The notes beneath the pieces were generated by a model. It had not been told where the DNA came from and searched no databases. It saw only the letters and a program-made list of their open reading frames with translations. Made by a program: the position numbers and the translations under genes. Positions 19,803 through 28,411 of a DNA stretch of 64,000 nucleotides are shown here, piece by piece. Positions within the stretch are counted from its first letter, which is position 1; every line of letters starts with the position of its first letter. The stretch covers positions 64,501 through 128,500 of the forward strand of contig JAGXSZ010000030.1 in assembly GCA_018333515.1 (NCBI GenBank), in the 5' to 3' direction. This DNA is from Actinomycetota bacterium (GTDB lineage Bacteria > Actinomycetota > Aquicultoria > Aquicultorales > Aquicultoraceae).

Positions 19803-19824
19803 AGCGCTTGTATATGCAAGCGCT
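19803..19824. promoter_or_regulatory. inverted repeat upstream of hppA
   Basis: An 8-bp perfect inverted repeat around a 6-base spacer. Read toward hppA it is followed by GTTTTG, so it could be an operator or a weak attenuator hairpin. Confidence 0.4.
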
Positions 19825-19913
19825 AAACAACGCATACAGCGATAATAAAAAGAGCCAAAAGTCAAGGTGAACTGCTTTGTACCGGGCGTCCACGATAGCA
19901 AGAGTACCGCCGT

Positions 19914-19933
19914 ATTGTAACATTCATTACAAT
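19914..19933. promoter_or_regulatory. AT-rich palindromic operator candidate
   Basis: ATTGTAA and TTACAAT are separated by six bases. The 20-bp size and symmetry suit a dimeric repressor. It lies about 130 bases upstream of the CoADR promoter and 190 bases upstream of hppA, so the target is unclear. Confidence 0.4.
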
Positions 19934-20066
19934 GAAACGCTATTAAATTATCAAAATTTCCTTAAAAAACTATCGCTAAATAAGTAGTTTAGCAGGCGGT
20001 TAGCACGGGTGTTCGCGATGGTTGGTGCCATACACATACCTGGCAGGGTATAACATAAGAAATATT

Positions 20067-20095
20067 TTGTCTATTCGAATGTTTGGTTGTATATT
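20067..20095 (+). promoter_or_regulatory. candidate promoter of the CoADR-rhodanese gene
   Basis: TTGTCT and TATATT are separated by 17 bases, a close match to the vegetative consensus, about 105 bases upstream of the start codon. Confidence 0.6.
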
Positions 20096-20200
20096 TAATA
20101 ATCACCGGAGGCGGTTTGCGCGGGCGGACGGAAATCTAGGGCGCGTAGACGGTCGAAGCACCCTATCTAAATTATTGTTGCCGCGAGGAGAGGATTTATT

Positions 20201-21868
20201 TTGCCACAAAAGGTCGTCATAGTCGGTGGTGTCGCCGGAGGTGCGGGCGCCGCGGCGCGACTTCGCAGGCTCGATGAGGAAGCCGAGATAATACTCTTCG
20301 AGCGCGACGAGTATATATCATTCGCCAACTGCGGCCTTCCTTATTACATCGGAGAGGTCATAAAGAAGCGCGACAATCTGCTTGTGCGGACGCCTAAGAG
20401 CATGCGCGAGCGCTTCCGAGTCGAGGTGCGCGTCAAAAGCGAAGTCACCAGGATACTCCGCGAAGAAAAGAGCGTTGAGGTATTCGACCGTGAAACCGGT
20501 AAGACCTATGCCGAGAGCTACGATAAGCTGGTTCTCGCTCCCGGCGCGGCGCCTTTCCGTCCGCCGATACCCGGTCTTGACGACGCGCGGGTTTTTTCGC
20601 TTAGAAACATCCCCGACACCGATACCATAAAGGGCTTTGTCGATGAGCGCAAGCCCGGTAAAGCGGTTGTCGTCGGCGCCGGATATATCGGCCTCGAGAT
20701 GGCGGAAAACCTGCGCTTTCGCGGCGTCGAAGTCACCGTCGTCGAAATAGCCGACAGGGTCTTGCCCGGGCTGGATTTCGAGATGTCGGCCTTGGTCTAT
20801 CAGCACCTCCTCAAGAAGGAGGTCGGGGTCATAACCGGTAACGGGGTGAAGGCGATATTGCCGGGTGAAGACGCCGTCACGGTCGAGCTGGCGGACGGGC
20901 GGCAAATCGGAGCCGACCTGGTAATTCTCGGACTCGGTGTCAAGCCGGAGACGAAATTGGCGGCCGAGGCCGGTCTTAAGCTCGGGGTCACCGGAGGAAT
21001 CGCCGTCGATGAGCACCTTAGGACGTCCGACCCCGACATCTACGCGCTGGGCGACGCTATCGAGGTAAAAAACTTTGTCAGCGGCGAGCCCGCTTTGATC
21101 CCCCTTGCCGGACCGGCGAACAAACAGGGGCGGATGGCGGCCGATATCATCTGCGGGCGCGACCAAAGCTACAGCGCGACACAAGGAACCGCCGTGCTCA
21201 AGGTCTTTGATATGTCGGTCGCCGTGACCGGGCTTAACGAAGAAGCGCTCCGCCGCGCCGGGCTCGATTACCGGAAATCGATCATACACACCGCGTCTCA
21301 CGCGACCTACTATCCCGGGGCGAGCACCCTATCCATTAAACTGCTCTTTGCGCCCGCTGACGGCAAGCTTCTCGGCGCCCAGGTGGTCGGCGCGGACGGG
21401 GTCGATAAAACCATGGATGTGCTGTCGGTTGCGATGCGAGCCGGTATGAGCGTCCACGACCTCGAAGAGCTGGAGTTATCGTATGCGCCACCTTTTTCAA
21501 GCGCCAAAAGCCCGGTGAATGTCGCCGGCTACGTCGCCTCCAACATCCTCAAGGGCGATTGCGATGTCTTCTACTGGGACGATATAGTCGCGATGGATAA
21601 AGAAAAGAGTATCTTGTTGGATGTTCGCTCGTCGTCCGAGTTTAAGAAGCCGGGGACTATCGAGGGCGCCCTGAATATACCGATAGACAAACTCAGGGAC
21701 AGAATCGATGAGCTTCCGAAAGACAAGGATATATACCTCTTCTGCCAGGTCGGCCTGCGGGCGTACCTCGCTTGCCGGATTCTCAATCAGAAAGGCTACC
21801 GCACGAAGAATTTGAGCGGCGGCTATAAGACGTTTAAAGCGGCAAACGAAGTAAACGCCGGCAATTAA
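20201..21868 (+). CDS. CoA-disulfide reductase / NADH-dependent persulfide reductase with C-terminal rhodanese domain
   Basis: A 555-residue FAD/NAD(P)-disulfide oxidoreductase. The FAD motif GGVAGGAGAAARLRR is at 9-23, the redox cysteine Cys44 sits in SFANCGLPYYIG, and a second Rossmann motif GAGYIGLEMAE is near 165. A rhodanese domain (about 460-550) carries its catalytic cysteine at 515 (LFCQVGLR). This architecture is the CoADR-RHD/Npsr type, which reduces CoA disulfide, CoA-persulfide or polysulfide and links sulfane sulfur to NAD(P)H. It fits the sulfur-oriented genes elsewhere in the window. The start is a TTG behind GAGGAGAGGA. Confidence 0.9.
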   Translation: MPQKVVIVGGVAGGAGAAARLRRLDEEAEIILFERDEYISFANCGLPYYIGEVIKKRDNLLVRTPKSMRERFRVEVRVKSEVTRILREEKSVEVFDRETGKTYAESYDKLVLAPGAAPFRPPIPGLDDARVFSLRNIPDTDTIKGFVDERKPGKAVVVGAGYIGLEMAENLRFRGVEVTVVEIADRVLPGLDFEMSALVYQHLLKKEVGVITGNGVKAILPGEDAVTVELADGRQIGADLVILGLGVKPETKLAAEAGLKLGVTGGIAVDEHLRTSDPDIYALGDAIEVKNFVSGEPALIPLAGPANKQGRMAADIICGRDQSYSATQGTAVLKVFDMSVAVTGLNEEALRRAGLDYRKSIIHTASHATYYPGASTLSIKLLFAPADGKLLGAQVVGADGVDKTMDVLSVAMRAGMSVHDLEELELSYAPPFSSAKSPVNVAGYVASNILKGDCDVFYWDDIVAMDKEKSILLDVRSSSEFKKPGTIEGALNIPIDKLRDRIDELPKDKDIYLFCQVGLRAYLACRILNQKGYRTKNLSGGYKTFKAANEVNAGN

Positions 21869-21968
21869 AACGTGGTGCTCGAATAAATTACTTCTCTCGC
21901 ACTGACACCATCCCTTTCATCGTATAAAATAGAAGAAACAGGTCAATATCACCGGCAAAAGAGGCATC

Positions 21969-22346
21969 ATGATAAAGGGAATCGGCGTAGACATCGTCGA
22001 AATAAGCCGCATAGAGCAGGCGATTAATCGCCGTTCAAAATTTACCGAGCGTCTATTTACCGATTTAGAACGTGATTATTGCCTGAGCAAACAGAAACCG
22101 CACCTCCATTTCGCCGCCCGTTTTGCGGCCAAAGAAGCCGCGGTAAAAGCGCTCGGCTCCGGAATGCGCGGCATGAAGTGGACCGACTTTGAAGTGCGCA
22201 GGGATAAATGGGGCCGTCCCTACCTGCGTCTCAGCGGAAACGCGGCGAACGCGGCGCAAGAGCGCGGTGTTTGCGATATCTTTTTGAGCCTTTCTTTCAG
22301 CCGCGAAGCGGCGATTGCCTCGGCGATAGCTGTGGGGATGGAGTGA
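21969..22346 (+). CDS. acpS: holo-[acyl-carrier-protein] synthase
   Basis: A 125-residue AcpS-type phosphopantetheinyl transferase that activates acyl carrier protein with the CoA prosthetic group. GIGVDIVEISRIE at 4-16 holds the magnesium-binding aspartate, and FAAKEAAVKALG holds the second glutamate. Length is typical. A CTGACA/TAAAAT element upstream may be its promoter. The stop overlaps the start of the nnr gene. Confidence 0.97.
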   Translation: MIKGIGVDIVEISRIEQAINRRSKFTERLFTDLERDYCLSKQKPHLHFAARFAAKEAAVKALGSGMRGMKWTDFEVRRDKWGRPYLRLSGNAANAAQERGVCDIFLSLSFSREAAIASAIAVGME

Positions 22347-23890
22347 TTTTGCGCGTAGTCACCAGCGTTGAGTTGACGACGATAGAAGAGAAGGCCGAAG
22401 CCTCCTATGGTTTAGATGCAGGCTTATTGATGGAGCGGGCGGGGGCCGCCGTCGCCGAAGAGGCGGCGCGCATGGCCTCCGAACGAGCCCGCGTGCTGAT
22501 TGTTTGCGGCAAAGGCAACAACGGCGGGGATGGTTTTGTGGCCGCCAGGCTGCTCAGCGAGGCCGGATTCAAAATCACGGTCGCCGCGCTCGCCCCGCGA
22601 GAGACACTAGCGCCCCTCGCCAAAGCGGCCTATGAAAAAATGCCGCCCGAGGTCAGCGTGTTAACGAGCGGGGATAGCCAAGCTCTCGACAGCGCGATTG
22701 ACGAAGCCGACCTCATAATCGACGCTATCTTCGGGTTTAACCTCAAGGGCGCGGTGCGAGGCGTCGCGGTCGAAGCCATAGATAAAATCAACGGGTCGCA
22801 CAAGCCCGTCCTGGCGGTGGATATGCCCTCGGGTCTCGAGGCCGACACCGGCAAAGCCCACGGCCGCGCGGTCAAAGCCGATGCGACGGTGACCTTTACG
22901 GCGCCGAAGGTCGGCGCGATGTTATATCCGGGTCTTGAGCTTACGGGCGCGACCGTCGTCGCCGATATCGGTATTCCCGAGGAACTCATCGAAGAGAACA
23001 GCGGTTATCGTTATCTCGATGCGCAAGAAGCCGGCGACTTATTGCCGGTGAGAGACCCTATGTCACATAAGAAATCGGTCGGCCAAGTACTGGTTATCGC
23101 CGGGTCGTGCGGGATGAGCGGCGCCGCTGTCTTGACTGGTCACGCCGCCTATAGGATGGGCGCCGGCCTTGTGGCCTTCGCTCCGCCCCAGGGAATCGTG
23201 CCGGTCTTAAGCGGCGCGCTAATCGAGGCGATTGTATGGCCGCAGCCCGAGACGGAGGCCGGTTCGCTCTTTTGGGACGCGCGCGGCTCGTTGTTCGAGC
23301 TTGCCGGCCAATACGATGTGGTCGCGCTCGGGCCGGGGCTCTCCACCAATCCGCGGACAGTCGAGTTCGTTAAAAAACTCGTTGCAACCATAGAGAAACC
23401 GCTCGTCATCGATGCCGACGCTCTGAACGCGCTCGCCGATGACCCGGATATTTTGAAGAATAGGGACGCCGTGACGGTAATCACGCCCCACCCCGGTGAA
23501 TTGGCGCGTCTATACGGTGTGTCCGGCAAAGACGTGTTGGGGGATTGGCTCGGGTTCGCCAGGCGCGCCCGAGAGCGGTTCGGAGCGGTCGTTGTCTTAA
23601 AAGGCGCGACTACTGTTATCTGTGGCGCCGCTGAGACGACTATCAATGTGACCGGCAACCCCGGTTTGGCGACCGCCGGGACCGGCGACGTGCTGACCGG
23701 CTTTATCGCGGCTTTGATGGCGCAGGGAGTCGACCCTTACAACGCCGCGTGCTTGGGGGTCTACCTCCACGGTTTTTCGGCGGATATCGCGGCGGAAGAT
23801 ATCGGTGAACTCTCGTTGATGGCGTCGGATGTCATAGAGTATTTACCCGAGGCGCTGGCCTGGGTGATGGGCTGGGAAAGCCGCGCTTGA
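22343..23890 (+). CDS. nnr: bifunctional NAD(P)H-hydrate epimerase / ADP-dependent NAD(P)H-hydrate dehydratase
   Basis: About 515 residues combining the YjeF N-terminal epimerase domain (about 1-215, with GKGNNGGDG and a later VDMPSG motif) and the ribokinase-fold dehydratase domain (about 225-515, with NPGLATAGTGDVLTG). Together they repair hydrated NADH and NADPH. I start at the GTG (22343), whose bases overlap the acpS TGA; a TTG six bases later is an alternative, and the longer open frame beginning at 22208 lies inside acpS and is rejected. The acpS-nnr-alr order is a common Gram-positive arrangement. Confidence 0.95.
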   Translation: MILRVVTSVELTTIEEKAEASYGLDAGLLMERAGAAVAEEAARMASERARVLIVCGKGNNGGDGFVAARLLSEAGFKITVAALAPRETLAPLAKAAYEKMPPEVSVLTSGDSQALDSAIDEADLIIDAIFGFNLKGAVRGVAVEAIDKINGSHKPVLAVDMPSGLEADTGKAHGRAVKADATVTFTAPKVGAMLYPGLELTGATVVADIGIPEELIEENSGYRYLDAQEAGDLLPVRDPMSHKKSVGQVLVIAGSCGMSGAAVLTGHAAYRMGAGLVAFAPPQGIVPVLSGALIEAIVWPQPETEAGSLFWDARGSLFELAGQYDVVALGPGLSTNPRTVEFVKKLVATIEKPLVIDADALNALADDPDILKNRDAVTVITPHPGELARLYGVSGKDVLGDWLGFARRARERFGAVVVLKGATTVICGAAETTINVTGNPGLATAGTGDVLTGFIAALMAQGVDPYNAACLGVYLHGFSADIAAEDIGELSLMASDVIEYLPEALAWVMGWESRA

Positions 23891-23943
23891 GGCGGAGTCC
23901 TGAAATAAGTAGTTTATAGTCCAAAGTGAGAGGGGTAGTGGAG

Positions 23944-24411
23944 ATGGTACAACTAAAGACCGAGGTCAAAGACATCATGACCACCGAGATTATCACGTTC
24001 AAGCCGGATATGCCGGTAAAAGAGGCCGCTAAGGAACTATCGGAGGCGAATATCGACGGCGCGCCGGTCTTAGACGACGAAGGACGCATCATCGGCATAG
24101 TAGTCGAGAGCGATTTGATAATGCGGGAGGTCCGGCTGCATTTCCCGACCTACGTCCAGCTTCTCGACGGCTACATATACCTTCCCGGCAGCATGAGCCG
24201 TTTCGAAAAGGAGTTCAAGAAAGCGGTAGGCGCCAAGGTTGCCGATGTGATGAGTACCGATGTGGTCACTATCGACGTCGGCGCGACCGTCGAAGACGCG
24301 GCGACGATGCTGGTCGACAAAGACATCAACATGCTCCCCGTAATGGCCGAAGGAGAGCTGGTCGGCGTGGTTTCCAAGCGTGACCTCGTCAAAGCGATAG
24401 GCAGGAGTTAG
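23944..24411 (+). CDS. tandem CBS-domain protein
   Basis: A 155-residue protein made of two CBS motifs (about 5-62 and 98-153) linked by a segment with an aromatic YVQLLDGYIYLPGS stretch. Pairs of CBS domains bind adenine nucleotides and act as regulatory modules; no catalytic domain is attached here. I prefer the ATG at 23944 to a GTG at 23926. It lies between nnr and alr on the same strand. The ligand and partner are unknown. Confidence 0.85.
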   Translation: MVQLKTEVKDIMTTEIITFKPDMPVKEAAKELSEANIDGAPVLDDEGRIIGIVVESDLIMREVRLHFPTYVQLLDGYIYLPGSMSRFEKEFKKAVGAKVADVMSTDVVTIDVGATVEDAATMLVDKDINMLPVMAEGELVGVVSKRDLVKAIGRS

Positions 24412-24496
24412 GCCGTTTTTAAAAGCGCGGCTTTCTGAGAGCGGCGTTTTGGCTAAAACTAACGATAACGACACAACTAAAGAAGCGAGGAGAACG

Positions 24497-25615
24497 ATGA
24501 TTACGCGGCCCCTGAGGGCTGAGATAGACCTATCCGCTATCAAACATAACTTCCGCGAGGCGCAGAGGGTCGTCGGCGAGAACGTCAAGGTGATGGCTGT
24601 CGTAAAAGCCAACGCCTACGGGCACGGGCTTGTCCGCGCGGCCAAGGCGGCGAGCGAAGTCGGGGCAGCCTCGTTTGGCGTGGCCATCCCCGAAGAAGGC
24701 GCAATCCTTCGGGAAGCCGGCATCGTCGAGCAGATTCATGTCCTCACCGAGGCGGCGAGCGAAGCCGGCCCGCTTATCCTCGACAACGATTTGACGGCAA
24801 CCGTCTTTTCGCGCGGCTCGGCGCGCGCGCTTTCGGACGAAGCTCTAAGGCGCGGGCGGGTCGCGCTCGTCCATATCAAAGTCGATACGGGGATGAACCG
24901 CGTCGGTTTAACCCCCGAGCGCGTCCCCGAACTGATTCGAGAGATGCGTTCATTGCGGGGCCTGGAGATTCAGGGGATTTTTACCCATTTCTCCGAGGCG
25001 GACGACCCGGCCGGCGATTACACGGCGTATCAGATGCAACGCTTCAAGGTTTTGGTTGATGCGCTCGAAGCCGAAGGGATTTGTCCGCGGGTCAAACACG
25101 CGGCGAACAGCGCGGGACTATATTTGTATCCCGATTCTCATTTCGACATGGTGAGGGTGGGCATCTCGCTCTACGGCCTGCACCCGAGCGAGGCCACCAG
25201 GGGCGTCGCTGATTTGCGGCCGGCGCTCTCCCTCAAGGCGCGGCTTTCGTATATAAAGAACCTCGCCCGAGGTGAGGGCGTAAGCTACGGCCGGACATAT
25301 AAAGCGCCGTGCGATACGGTGATAGCGACGGTTCCGGCCGGCTACGGCGACGGATACTCGAGATTGCTTTCGAACAAGGCGGAGGTGCTTATCGGGGGAC
25401 GCCGGTATCCGGCGGTCGGAAATATCTGCATGGACCAGTTTATGGTCGATGTCGGCCCGGACTCTACTGTCAAGGCCGACGATGACGTCACCCTGATCGG
25501 TCGCCAGGACAACGAAGAGATTACTGTGGACGAGATTGCCTCTTTGCTCGGGACCATTAATTATGAGGTTGTTTGCATGATAAATGGGCGCGTCCCACGG
25601 GTATACAAGGAGTAG
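24497..25615 (+). CDS. alr: alanine racemase
   Basis: A 372-residue PLP-dependent racemase supplying D-alanine for peptidoglycan. The PLP lysine is Lys37 in VVKANAYGHG, and the C-terminal domain has the expected VPAGYGDGYSR and NICMDQFMVDV motifs. The ATG at 24497 has GAGGAG four bases upstream and gives the normal N-terminus (MITRPLRAEIDL). A TTG at 24449 without a good site would add 16 polar residues and is not used. Confidence 0.96.
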   Translation: MITRPLRAEIDLSAIKHNFREAQRVVGENVKVMAVVKANAYGHGLVRAAKAASEVGAASFGVAIPEEGAILREAGIVEQIHVLTEAASEAGPLILDNDLTATVFSRGSARALSDEALRRGRVALVHIKVDTGMNRVGLTPERVPELIREMRSLRGLEIQGIFTHFSEADDPAGDYTAYQMQRFKVLVDALEAEGICPRVKHAANSAGLYLYPDSHFDMVRVGISLYGLHPSEATRGVADLRPALSLKARLSYIKNLARGEGVSYGRTYKAPCDTVIATVPAGYGDGYSRLLSNKAEVLIGGRRYPAVGNICMDQFMVDVGPDSTVKADDDVTLIGRQDNEEITVDEIASLLGTINYEVVCMINGRVPRVYKE

Positions 25616-25618
25616 AAG

Positions 25619-26179
25619 ATGTCTGCCGCCAAAATCGTAGCTATCGTCGTAGGTGTCGTGTTCTTATGCGTCGTGCTTTTAGTGTTATACGTTTCATTCG
25701 GTCTTGTGGCCGTAAGGACAACGGGGGTGAACATTAGTCAAGAGCGAACAGGCAACGAGGAGGGTCGAACCATAGAAATATCCAAAGGAATCGATGACAT
25801 GATTGTCTCCCTATCCTTGAAACCAAACCCGGTGGCGGTCGGCGAAGACCTTGCGATGACCGTATCGGTAACGAATACAGCCAAAGAACCCCGCGAACTC
25901 TCGTTTCGTTCGAGCCAACGATATGACTTCCGGGTCGTCGACGCGAACGGCGACGAAGTCTGGCGGTGGTCGGAGGGGAGGATGTTCGCCCAAGTCCTCG
26001 AAGACGTCGTTCTACAGAGTGCCCGGAAAACCGAATACTCGGAGAGTTGGAGCCTTGTCGATTCGAGGGGAGCGCCGGTCAAAGCCGGCGAATACAGAGT
26101 ATTCGGCGCTATCGTTGCCGATGAGTTGAAAGGTGAAGAACTCGAAATCGATGTCGGGGTCGAAGCCGCTGAACGATAG
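25619..26179 (+). CDS. membrane-anchored BsuPI-like domain protein
   Basis: A 186-residue protein with an N-terminal membrane helix (about 5-29) and an immunoglobulin-like domain of the BsuPI intracellular proteinase-inhibitor family, recognised by the SSQRYDF and VWRWSEGRMF signature at about 98-125. The helix suggests the domain faces outside, unlike the Bacillus intracellular inhibitor, so a protease target is not assured. It starts three bases after the alr stop and is probably cotranscribed. Confidence 0.75.
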   Translation: MSAAKIVAIVVGVVFLCVVLLVLYVSFGLVAVRTTGVNISQERTGNEEGRTIEISKGIDDMIVSLSLKPNPVAVGEDLAMTVSVTNTAKEPRELSFRSSQRYDFRVVDANGDEVWRWSEGRMFAQVLEDVVLQSARKTEYSESWSLVDSRGAPVKAGEYRVFGAIVADELKGEELEIDVGVEAAER

Positions 26180-26228
26180 CCGCTAAACCAACTGTCGGTC
26201 TGCCGGCGCCCTTTAGATAAATCAGTAT

Positions 26229-26252
26229 TTGCCACTTACTTAAGTGTGGCAA
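26229..26252. repeat. inverted repeat before the small leader ORF
   Basis: TTGCCAC...GTGGCAA with an inner ACTTA/TAAGT pairing forms a hairpin of about 12 bp with one bulge. It may act as an operator or as the end of the preceding transcript; no T run follows on the plus strand. Confidence 0.4.
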
Positions 26253-26290
26253 GAAATTAAGATATGAGGAGGTGGTGGAAGGGTAAACAG

Positions 26291-26380
26291 ATGATGAGCG
26301 AAATCAACAGCAGCGACAGCGTAACAGAACATACCGCAATATTTGGGCTGACCTGTTTTTTAAGGAGGGATAGTGCATGA
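26291..26380 (+). CDS. 29-residue leader ORF, translationally coupled
   Basis: A short frame, MMSEINSSDSVTEHTAIFGL and nine further residues, starts behind purine-rich GAGGAGGTGGTGGAAGGG. Its TGA overlaps the ATG of the next gene (GCATGA). The AAGGAGGGA ribosome site of that gene lies inside the small ORF. It could be a coupling leader peptide or a small protein; I recognise no family. Confidence 0.4.
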   Translation: MMSEINSSDSVTEHTAIFGLTCFLRRDSA

Positions 26381-26802
26381 GTGAAAAGATCTGCACGAAA
26401 TGCATGGCCGTGTTCGATGGGCAGAAGTGGTTTTACGACGAAGGTAAACACTCTCGGCTCACGCGGATGCGGCGTGCGGAAGAGACTCTATGCCCGGGAC
26501 ATGAACGTATCGAGAAAAGAAGAATAGACGGTGTCGTGAGCTTAAAAGGGGTGTTTCTCAAAGACCATCTCGATGAGGCGATGAATCTCATTGATAATAT
26601 CGCCGGCAAGCAAGTCCATAGAAATGTGGCGGCGCGCATATACAATGTCCACCGTAACGGCGAAGGCATTACCGTGGAGACGACAGAGACATCGCTCGCT
26701 GAGCGAATCGGGAAAGAATTCGAGAAAGCGTTTAGCGGCGATTTGACTATTCAATGGCTGAGGGATTCCGAGTTTGTAAGGGTAAGCTGGCAGAGGGATT
26801 AG
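26377..26802 (+). CDS. BCAM0308-like small protein with N-terminal zinc-finger cysteines
   Basis: A 141-residue protein with an N-terminal CTKC pair (about 6-9) and a further cysteine at LCPGH, likely a zinc-binding knuckle resembling the first part of NMD3-type proteins. It resembles the uncharacterised BCAM0308 family. AAGGAGGGA precedes the ATG. The rest is mixed alpha/beta without known catalytic residues. It overlaps the preceding leader ORF by four bases and is followed four bases later by a nitroreductase gene, so these form one unit. Confidence 0.65.
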   Translation: MSEKICTKCMAVFDGQKWFYDEGKHSRLTRMRRAEETLCPGHERIEKRRIDGVVSLKGVFLKDHLDEAMNLIDNIAGKQVHRNVAARIYNVHRNGEGITVETTETSLAERIGKEFEKAFSGDLTIQWLRDSEFVRVSWQRD

Positions 26803-26806
26803 TGGT

Positions 26807-27325
26807 ATGGATATCTATGATGCTATAAACAGTCGGCGTAGTGTCAGGAAGTTCGACGGCGAGAGAGGCGTGGACAGGGTTCTGGTCGAGAAGTTGCTGC
26901 GCGCCGCGGTGAGGGCTCCGAACGCGGGCAACGCTCAACCCTGGAGGTTCGTAGTCGTCTATGACACGGCGCTGAGAGAACGGCTAAGTGAGGTGGCTCA
27001 AGGCCAGAAGTTCGTAGCGAATGCCCCGGTTGCGGTGGTCGTATGTGTCGACCTTGCCGCCGCCGATAAGGCTTACGGCCAAAGAGGCACGGAACTATAC
27101 TGTCTTCAAGATACGGGGGCGGCCATAGAGAACCTGATGCTTGCCGCCTGCGCCGAAGGACTCGGCACATGCTGGGTCGGCGCTTTCGATGAGCGAGCGG
27201 CGGCGCTTGCGCTCGGTCTTTCCGCCGATGTAAGGCCGGTCGCGATGGTGGCAATCGGTGTCCCGGCAGCGCAACCGAGGGAGAAAGGACGGTTGGAACT
27301 CGACGAAATAACCGAATGGCGCTAA
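26807..27325 (+). CDS. nitroreductase-family FMN protein
   Basis: A 172-residue nitroreductase-fold protein with the N-terminal FMN-binding SRRSVRKFD, the APNAGNAQPWRF motif at about 37-49, and the C-terminal GLGTCWVGAF motif. Such small flavoproteins use NAD(P)H to reduce quinones, nitro compounds or other acceptors as homodimers; the substrate is not predictable. It is the last gene of a short unit and is followed by a hairpin terminator. Confidence 0.88.
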   Translation: MDIYDAINSRRSVRKFDGERGVDRVLVEKLLRAAVRAPNAGNAQPWRFVVVYDTALRERLSEVAQGQKFVANAPVAVVVCVDLAAADKAYGQRGTELYCLQDTGAAIENLMLAACAEGLGTCWVGAFDERAAALALGLSADVRPVAMVAIGVPAAQPREKGRLELDEITEWR

Positions 27326-27347
27326 GCTTCGCACCACTTGAGAACAG

Positions 27348-27376
27348 AAGGCCTTCAGTAAACCGGAGGCCTTTTC
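27348..27376 (+). terminator. terminator after the nitroreductase gene
   Basis: AAGGCCT and AGGCCTT arms enclose a 12-base loop and end in TTTTC, about 20 bases after the stop. Confidence 0.7.
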
Positions 27377-27466
27377 AATTAATAAAGATCCCTCTTTGGC
27401 AAAAAAACGCAAAGCTGGTAGAATTTAAAGGGTCACAAAACCGGATATCAACAGTAGTTATAGTAG

Positions 27467-27691
27467 GTGAGCCTTATTCCCATATACGAATTTAAGTGCG
27501 GAGAATGCGGGTGCGTCTTTGAGAGGCTGGTGCCTGTCGCCTATGCCGAGACGCCGGCCTGCGCCGAGTGCGGGGGCACGCAAGTCAAGAAGCTCTTCTC
27601 GTCATTCGGGTTCGCCTCGGGCGGCAAGAGCGGTTTCGGTGCCGGGTGCGGCCCGTGCACGAGCACTAACTGCGGTACTTGCGGACATTAG
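27467..27691 (+). CDS. FmdB-family zinc-ribbon protein
   Basis: A 74-residue protein with two CxxC pairs (about residues 11-14 and 32-35) in the FmdB/putative regulatory protein pattern IYEFKCGECG...CAECGG, followed by a Gly/Cys-rich tail. The function of the family is unknown. The start is a GTG; an ATT four codons later would give the shorter family N-terminus. It lies immediately before the uracil-DNA glycosylase gene, and the two are probably cotranscribed. Confidence 0.75.
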   Translation: MSLIPIYEFKCGECGCVFERLVPVAYAETPACAECGGTQVKKLFSSFGFASGGKSGFGAGCGPCTSTNCGTCGH

Positions 27692-27699
27692 GCGGTTTA

Positions 27700-28350
27700 A
27701 TGGAAGAACTTTCGAAACTAGCGGAATCATCGATTGGCTGCATGCTGTGTCCGCTTGCGGAGCAAGGTCGGACGCAGGTTGTCTTTGGCCACGGCAACCC
27801 TCGCGCCGATATCATGTTTATCGGGGAAGGTCCCGGGTCTAACGAAGACAAACAGGGCATACCGTTTGTGGGCGCGGCCGGCAAGCTTCTCACACAGCTT
27901 CTGGAGACAATCGGTCTGGAGCGCGAAGACGTATATATAACAAATATCGTTAAGTGCAGGCCGCCCGGCAACCGCGACCCGAAACCCGAAGAGATAGAGA
28001 CATGCACGAACCGGTATCTCTTCTCGCAGATGGATTTGATTGGGCCAAAGGTCATCGCCACGCTCGGGCGTTTCGCCTCGTCCGTGATTCTAGAGATGAA
28101 AAACGTAGCGATGGGCGGCATTCACGGGCGGAAATTCACCAAGGGAACGCATCTCGTGGTGCCGATTTACCACCCGGCCGCCGCGCTCCATTCACGGGCC
28201 AACATGAAGCCGCTAACCGAGGATTTCGAAAATCTCCGGCGCTACGTAGAAGAGAAGGCCGGAGAAGAACAGCGCGTTCTTGCCGAAGCAGTTCAAATCG
28301 AAACCCACCATGTCTTCGACGAAAAAGCCGAGCAGATGGGACTGTTCTAG
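27700..28350 (+). CDS. type-4 uracil-DNA glycosylase (Fe-S)
   Basis: A 216-residue family-4 uracil-DNA glycosylase that removes uracil from DNA to start base-excision repair. The four cluster cysteines 14, 17, 86 and 102 fit a [4Fe-4S] centre, the uracil-binding motif GEGPG is at 42-46, and the C-terminal motif YHPAAALH is present. I use the ATG at 27700; an upstream TTG overlapping the previous gene is less likely. It leads the tsaE-tsaB-rimI-tsaD run, after a gap of about 60 bases. Confidence 0.93.
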   Translation: MEELSKLAESSIGCMLCPLAEQGRTQVVFGHGNPRADIMFIGEGPGSNEDKQGIPFVGAAGKLLTQLLETIGLEREDVYITNIVKCRPPGNRDPKPEEIETCTNRYLFSQMDLIGPKVIATLGRFASSVILEMKNVAMGGIHGRKFTKGTHLVVPIYHPAAALHSRANMKPLTEDFENLRRYVEEKAGEEQRVLAEAVQIETHHVFDEKAEQMGLF

Positions 28351-28411
28351 CGGTTGCGGCAGCGCGCGCGGCGCATCATATAATGAAGAGTAAATGAGGT
28401 TTTAAGTCTGT

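Larger units (their letters stand above)
19725..20200. other. divergent regulatory region between hppA and the CoADR gene
   Basis: About 475 bases without a convincing gene. It holds two palindromes. AGCGCTTG-tatatg-CAAGCGCT (19803-19824) lies about 80 bases ahead of hppA. ATTGTAA-cattca-TTACAAT (19914-19933) is AT-rich and operator-like. A good promoter facing the CoADR gene follows at 20067-20095, leaving a leader of about 100 bases. Confidence 0.6.

Noticed and set aside
20022-20222. 66-codon ORF before the CoADR gene
   Set aside because: It overlaps the promoter and leader, has no ribosome site and no family resemblance.
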